The notes beneath the pieces are model-generated. The model saw only the letters and a list, made by a program, of their open reading frames with translations. It searched no databases and had not been told where the DNA came from. From an uncultured Ruminococcus sp. (GTDB taxonomy: Bacteria; Bacillota; Clostridia; Oscillospirales; Acutalibacteraceae), in the NCBI GenBank assembly GCA_902767125.1, contig CACXGJ010000116.1:1-9247 (forward strand): a stretch of 9,247 nt of DNA, in the 5' to 3' direction. Shown here one piece after another: positions 6,176-9,247 of this stretch. A program made the translations under genes and the position numbers. Position 1 is the first letter of the stretch. Each line of letters starts with the position of its first letter.

Positions 6176-8353
6176 TTAAACATAATAATCTCTTGCTTCA
6201 AATGTGATACCCTTATCATTACTGTAATAGTCATTGTTTTCAAGACACCATATACCTCCGTATTCTTTTACCACGCCTTGTTCCTTGAGCTGATTAAATT
6301 CATACATATATACAGTGAAGGTGTATTTTTGCAGCTTGCGGTGGTCGGTAAAGCCCGTTGCCTTCAAGCGAGAGATAAGTGCCTTACTTTCATCGTCACA
6401 TTCAACAGCAACTGCAACAGTATTATCCTCTATCATTCTGAAAGACTTTGCATAATCAGCAAAGGGTATTGATTCAAATTTCGTGACATCTTTAGCGATC
6501 GAATTTTTTTGTATCAAGTCATGATTGAGAAAATAAAGCCTGTCATAATATTCCTTGATACATTCGGGAGAGGAAATGTCTTCATATTTATCTATGAGTG
6601 ACTTGGTAATATTTACCTTGAAGCTTTCACGGGATCCTTCAAGTCTGAAAACATTTATCCTTGCATTTTCACGTTTTCCTTCTCTGTTGCAGCGACCTCC
6701 TGCTTGTAATATATTGTCAAGCCCTGCAAGCTCTCTGTATACAGAGAAGAAATCCAGATCAACTCCCGCCTCAATCAATGATGTGGAAATAACGACAATA
6801 CGTCTGTTTTCGGGTACATTTTCCAATGTAGGATAATCTCGATAAAGGTTTTTTAATTCTTCTTTTATGGTATCAATCACCCGTTTTCTGTCAAAGGCTG
6901 CCATATATGTAGAAAGATGAAATTTTTTGCCTGATGCCATATCATAAAGCCTTGCAGCCGTATTTCTCTTATTGATAACGATCAATGCAGACGGATTTGC
7001 ACAGGCACTTTCAAGCAGTTTGTCTTCGCTGACAGTGCCTGTATAATAAAAGCTTCCCTTTTTGAATTTATGGAAATACGATCTGTCTGTGACCAATTCG
7101 GTAATACGGCTGTTTTTCAATGCGTATTTTTTGATAAGCCGGTTAAAGTCAGGCATTGTAGCCGTAAGAAATACAGCTTCACTGTTAAAAAGCCTTGTGA
7201 TATATGATACCGCACGAAGACATGGCTTTAAATATTCTGTCGGCATAAGATGAGCTTCGTCAAATACAATTATGCTGTCCGTCATGTTATGCATTTTTCT
7301 GACTTTGTTTCTTTTATTTCCGTATACCGATTCAAAAAACTGTACAGATGTTGTAATAATTATCTGTGCATTCCAATTCTCTGTGACATTGTTTATAAGC
7401 TGCCTGTAATCTTCATCTTTATCGGTATCATCAATGCAAAATGATGATTGGTGCCGAAGTATATGAGCATTGTCTCCGAATATGTCCTCGAATACAGCAG
7501 CCGTCTGATCTATGATGCTGTTATATGGTATCACATAAATGATTCGTCTTTTACCCGAAAGTATTGCTCTGGATAAAGCAAATTTCATGCTGCATAATGT
7601 TTTTCCGCTGCCTGTCGGCATATTCATCAGGTATATTTCTGAATCGGTACCGATTTTTTCATATACTTGAGCTTGAATGACGGAACGTGATCCTTGCAGT
7701 GCTGTTTCTGCTTTGAATGAGGACAGCTTCTCATCCAATTTGTGCAGACATTCCTCAAAATCGGATGTAAGTTCGATATCCTTTCTTTCATTGCAAAAAG
7801 ATGCCGTATCAAGAGAATCTGCATCTGTCAGACATGAAAAGCAATAGCGTGTAATAAATGCAAAAGCTTCTATCAGGCTTTCAGTGTCATAGGCAGCCTG
7901 TTGCAGATGTTTTTTCAATATTTGCTCGTCAGGCTTTTTTACATTTATCTCCGACCTGTAATCGGAATAATCTTCAAGCTCATCAGCTCTCCTCAATCTT
8001 CCGCAGATCGAATTGTCATCACGTGTATCCTGAAAAGTACCGCCGTTTGGTATACCCGAATGGTGTCCTGCAATACAGTATTGCATCATCAGGGTAGAGA
8101 AATTTTTTCCGAAAAGTCTTTCAGCTTCGACAGCACCGCAGGTAGAATGGTCGATCCTCAAATTTTTTCCGTTAATGATTTTATCCTGAAAGGATTGCTG
8201 ATACTTTCCGATATCATGTAAAAGTCCCATACTGTAAACAAGGCTTTTCAGCGGCATTACTGCAAAATTCTGTGCCATATCTGCAGTTGCATAAGAATGC
8301 TCTTGAATAGACTGAACATCATTTGAATTTGGTTTTGTATGAGCGATTTTCAC
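6176..8353 (-). CDS. cas3: Cas3 helicase-nuclease
   Basis: Cas3 is recruited by target-bound Cascade, then unwinds and degrades DNA. The N-terminal HD nuclease domain shows EHSYATA (His19), LLHDIGK (His46, Asp47), IDHST (His69) and AGHHSG (His97, His98). The helicase domain has Walker A MPTGSGKT (Lys251), IVFDEAH (365-368), TATMP (397-401), STSLIEAGVDLDF (523-535) and QAGGRCNRE (550-558). All motifs are intact over 725 residues, a normal length. I choose GTG at 8353. The site AAAGGAAGTGAT (8372-8361), a near-complete complement of the 16S end, lies seven bases before it, while the more distal GTG at 8365 sits inside that site. It is the first gene of the operon, about 40 bases from the probable transcription start. 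Confidence 0.97.
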   Translation of the reverse strand: MKIAHTKPNSNDVQSIQEHSYATADMAQNFAVMPLKSLVYSMGLLHDIGKYQQSFQDKIINGKNLRIDHSTCGAVEAERLFGKNFSTLMMQYCIAGHHSGIPNGGTFQDTRDDNSICGRLRRADELEDYSDYRSEINVKKPDEQILKKHLQQAAYDTESLIEAFAFITRYCFSCLTDADSLDTASFCNERKDIELTSDFEECLHKLDEKLSSFKAETALQGSRSVIQAQVYEKIGTDSEIYLMNMPTGSGKTLCSMKFALSRAILSGKRRIIYVIPYNSIIDQTAAVFEDIFGDNAHILRHQSSFCIDDTDKDEDYRQLINNVTENWNAQIIITTSVQFFESVYGNKRNKVRKMHNMTDSIIVFDEAHLMPTEYLKPCLRAVSYITRLFNSEAVFLTATMPDFNRLIKKYALKNSRITELVTDRSYFHKFKKGSFYYTGTVSEDKLLESACANPSALIVINKRNTAARLYDMASGKKFHLSTYMAAFDRKRVIDTIKEELKNLYRDYPTLENVPENRRIVVISTSLIEAGVDLDFFSVYRELAGLDNILQAGGRCNREGKRENARINVFRLEGSRESFKVNITKSLIDKYEDISSPECIKEYYDRLYFLNHDLIQKNSIAKDVTKFESIPFADYAKSFRMIEDNTVAVAVECDDESKALISRLKATGFTDHRKLQKYTFTVYMYEFNQLKEQGVVKEYGGIWCLENNDYYSNDKGITFEARDYYV

Positions 8354-8360
8354 AATTATA

Positions 8361-8372
8361 ATCACTTCCTTT
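8361..8372 (-). promoter_or_regulatory. Ribosome binding site that decides the cas3 start
   Basis: AAAGGAAGTGAT on the minus strand differs at one position from AAAGGAGGTGAT. It is seven bases upstream of GTG at 8353 and overlaps the alternative GTG at 8365, which excludes the latter as a normal start. Confidence 0.8.
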
Positions 8373-8398
8373 GTGAATAGAATTTTTCATTTGCCCAC

Positions 8399-8427
8399 AT
8401 TATACCATATTATCAAAAAAATATCAA
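8399..8427 (-). promoter_or_regulatory. cas operon promoter
   Basis: Minus-strand TTGATA (8427-8422) and TATAAT (8404-8399) are separated by exactly 17 bases, a near-consensus sigma-A promoter. Transcription would start near 8392, giving a leader of about 40 bases before cas3. A strong promoter suggests steady expression unless repressed. Two direct copies of TGTAACA lie just upstream (8447-8453 and 8476-8482). Confidence 0.85.
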
Positions 8428-8563
8428 CGATTATTTTTTCGTCATATGTAACAAGATTTGTTTTTATTTTTTTACTGTAACATTATCCTATCAAATAATG
8501 AATTTATACAGATAAATTTTGATTGACAACGGCACCGAATAAAGAATCACAGTGAATATAATG
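8428..8563. other. Divergent intergenic region between the two promoters
   Basis: This very AT-rich stretch between the cas and DUF503 promoters has long T tracts (8455-8473). The direct repeat TGTAACA occurs at 8447-8453 and 8476-8482. A TTGACA at 8523-8528 and a TATAAT at 8557-8562 are 28 bases apart, too far to be one promoter. I see no gene here. Confidence 0.6.
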
Positions 8564-8592
8564 TTGATATTCAGAGAAATTTGTGTTAGAAT
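8564..8592 (+). promoter_or_regulatory. Promoter of the DUF503 gene
   Basis: TTGATA (8564-8569) and TAGAAT (8587-8592) are 17 bases apart, and TG sits one base before the -10, an extended -10 form. Transcription should begin near 8599, leaving an untranslated leader of about 50 bases. Confidence 0.75.
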
Positions 8593-8614
8593 AAGATTCA
8601 AAATCAGATGGTAG

Positions 8615-8639
8615 GGTACATGACCGTATAATATGTACC
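8615..8639 (+). repeat. Inverted repeat in the untranslated leader of the DUF503 gene
   Basis: GGTACAT (8615-8621) and ATGTACC (8633-8639) are perfectly complementary around 11 bases. The stem ends eight bases before the ATG at 8648, and the loop contains TATAAT. It may be an RNA hairpin or an operator. It lies where a ribosome binding site would normally be, and no good site is visible. Confidence 0.55.
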
Positions 8640-8647
8640 GTGAATTT

Positions 8648-8929
8648 ATGAAAATACTTGTAATGACCTTTAGACTTCATGCTCCGTGGGTGTGCAGCCT
8701 GAAGGAAAAAAGAATGATCGTCAAAAGCCTTGTGGCAAAGCTGCAAAATCGCTTTCATGTTTCGGCGGCTGAAACAGATGAACAGGATATTCATCGTATC
8801 ATTGTTATCGGTGTAGCTGCCGTTGTTCCGCATAATGCTATGGCTGACAGCATTATGGATGAAATATCAGGGTTTGTCGAAACAAATACAGAGGCAGAGA
8901 TACTTGATGAAAAAAGGGAAATCAGATGA
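8648..8929 (+). CDS. DUF503 family (YlxP-like) protein
   Basis: A 93-residue product with the pattern of DUF503: a first beta strand MKILVMTFRLHAPWV, then the signature SLKEKRMIVKSLVAKLQNRF, then VSAAETDEQD, a second strand IIVIGVAAV, a helix, and the ending NTEAEILDEKREI. Relatives such as Bacillus YlxP are small ferredoxin-like proteins, often encoded near translation factor genes. Their role is not firmly known, so I give none. The start at 8648 is chosen because family members begin at this strand. An in-frame ATG at 8633 would add five residues and lies inside the leader hairpin. Neither has a clear ribosome site. It has its own promoter and is probably unrelated to CRISPR function. Confidence 0.85.
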   Translation: MKILVMTFRLHAPWVCSLKEKRMIVKSLVAKLQNRFHVSAAETDEQDIHRIIVIGVAAVVPHNAMADSIMDEISGFVETNTEAEILDEKREIR

Positions 8930-8957
8930 ACATCTGTGTGATAAAGATAAAATATTA

Positions 8958-8992
8958 CCTGACACCCAAAAGCATATAAAGTCAGGATTTTT
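8958..8992 (+). terminator. Weak intrinsic terminator candidate
   Basis: CCTGAC (8958-8963) pairs with GTCAGG (8981-8986), followed by A and five Ts. The stem is only six pairs and the loop is 17 bases, so termination may be partial. It lies 28 bases after the DUF503 stop and before the next gene's promoter. Confidence 0.35.
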
Positions 8993-9003
8993 CAAATGCA
9001 TTC

Positions 9004-9012
9004 TGATATACT
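9004..9012 (+). promoter_or_regulatory. Probable extended -10 promoter for the AraC-family gene
   Basis: TGATATACT is an extended -10 element 26 bases before the start codon. No good -35 is seen at 17 bases upstream (AGGATT), so it is either weak, activator dependent or not real. Confidence 0.35.
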
Positions 9013-9038
9013 GTAATCACAGACAAAGGGGTGGGTAA

Positions 9039-9247
9039 ATGAATTGGATACAAGGCATACAAAATGCGATTGACTATGTGGAATCGCATATCACAGAAGA
9101 AATTGATTTTGAAGAAGTGGCAAAGCAGGCATATGCTTCATCATTTCATTTTCAGAGAGTATTCGGTATTCTGTGTGGTTTTTCGCTTGGAGATTATATC
9201 CGTATGAGAAGGCTTTCTCTTGCAGGAGAAGAACTGTCAAAAGGAAA
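9039..9247 (+). CDS. AraC-family transcriptional regulator, N-terminal part
   Basis: The first 69 codons are visible and the gene runs off the right edge. The N-terminus MNWIQGIQNAIDYVESHITE is followed by IDFEEVAKQAYASSFHFQRV and FSLGDYIRMRRLSLA. This is the first and linker part of the double helix-turn-helix DNA-binding domain of AraC/XylS proteins. Having this domain at the N-terminus resembles the Rob/SoxS-like group, whose longer members carry a C-terminal GyrI-like ligand-binding domain. That domain would lie outside the window, so it is only a prediction. The start is supported by AAAGGGGTGGG five to six bases upstream. Its target is unknown. It is on the opposite strand from the cas operon, and there is no evidence that it controls it. 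Confidence 0.9.
   Translation, partial: MNWIQGIQNAIDYVESHITEEIDFEEVAKQAYASSFHFQRVFGILCGFSLGDYIRMRRLSLAGEELSKG

Noticed and set aside
6176..8365. Longer cas3 from GTG at 8365
   Set aside because: That GTG lies within the Shine-Dalgarno sequence. The GTG at 8353 has proper spacing and gives a usual N-terminus.
8523..8562. TTGACA and TATAAT considered as a third promoter
   Set aside because: They are 28 bases apart, far beyond the usual 16-18, and neither has a suitable partner at the right distance.
8504..8833. Minus-strand frame of 109 codons opposite the DUF503 gene
   Set aside because: It is the reverse of a conserved DUF503 gene and its promoter, and has no recognisable protein pattern.
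8926..8979. 17-codon frame overlapping the DUF503 stop as ATGA, with an AAAAGGG upstream
   Set aside because: The size and start context are possible, but there is no recognisable motif. The upstream purine run is explained by the coding sequence, so the evidence is too thin.

Overview
The window is AT-rich and carries strong AAGGAGG-type ribosome binding sites and sigma-A-like promoters. Its gene content and codon style suggest a Firmicute of the class Clostridia. A Ruminococcus/Oscillospiraceae-like gut or rumen bacterium is my best guess, from protein resemblance only.

Almost all of it is one complete type I-C CRISPR-Cas locus read from the minus strand. A promoter at 8399-8427 drives cas3 - cas5c - cas8c (with an internal cas11c start) - cas7 - cas4 - cas1 - cas2 in a tightly packed operon. 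Adjacent genes overlap by 4-7 bases or are at most about 15 bases apart. The array follows downstream of cas2 at 1-553 and runs off the left edge. It has eight identical full 33-base repeats, one cut repeat and eight unique spacers of 32-35 bases. Its crRNA sense is the same as the cas genes. All catalytic motifs that I can recognise are intact. Cas5c should cut the pre-crRNA. Cas5c, Cas7, Cas8c and Cas11c should form Cascade, Cas3 should degrade the target, and Cas4-Cas1-Cas2 should add spacers at the cas2-side end of the array.

The most unusual stretch is the 262 bases between cas2 and the first true repeat (554-815). It holds two degenerate repeats in crRNA orientation, at 743-776 and 593-622. 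Between them lie two perfect 9-base inverted repeats that interleave, so the minus-strand RNA could form a pseudoknot or switch between two folds. A 7-base hairpin can sequester the first degenerate repeat. This looks more elaborate than a plain leader. It could encode a structured RNA or a crRNA-like regulatory RNA of the CreA/CreR kind, but that is inference.

To the right of the operon, on the plus strand, are a small DUF503 (YlxP-like) gene with its own promoter and an untranslated hairpin, then the first 69 codons of an AraC-family regulator. About 280 bases of divergent promoter DNA separate them from cas3.
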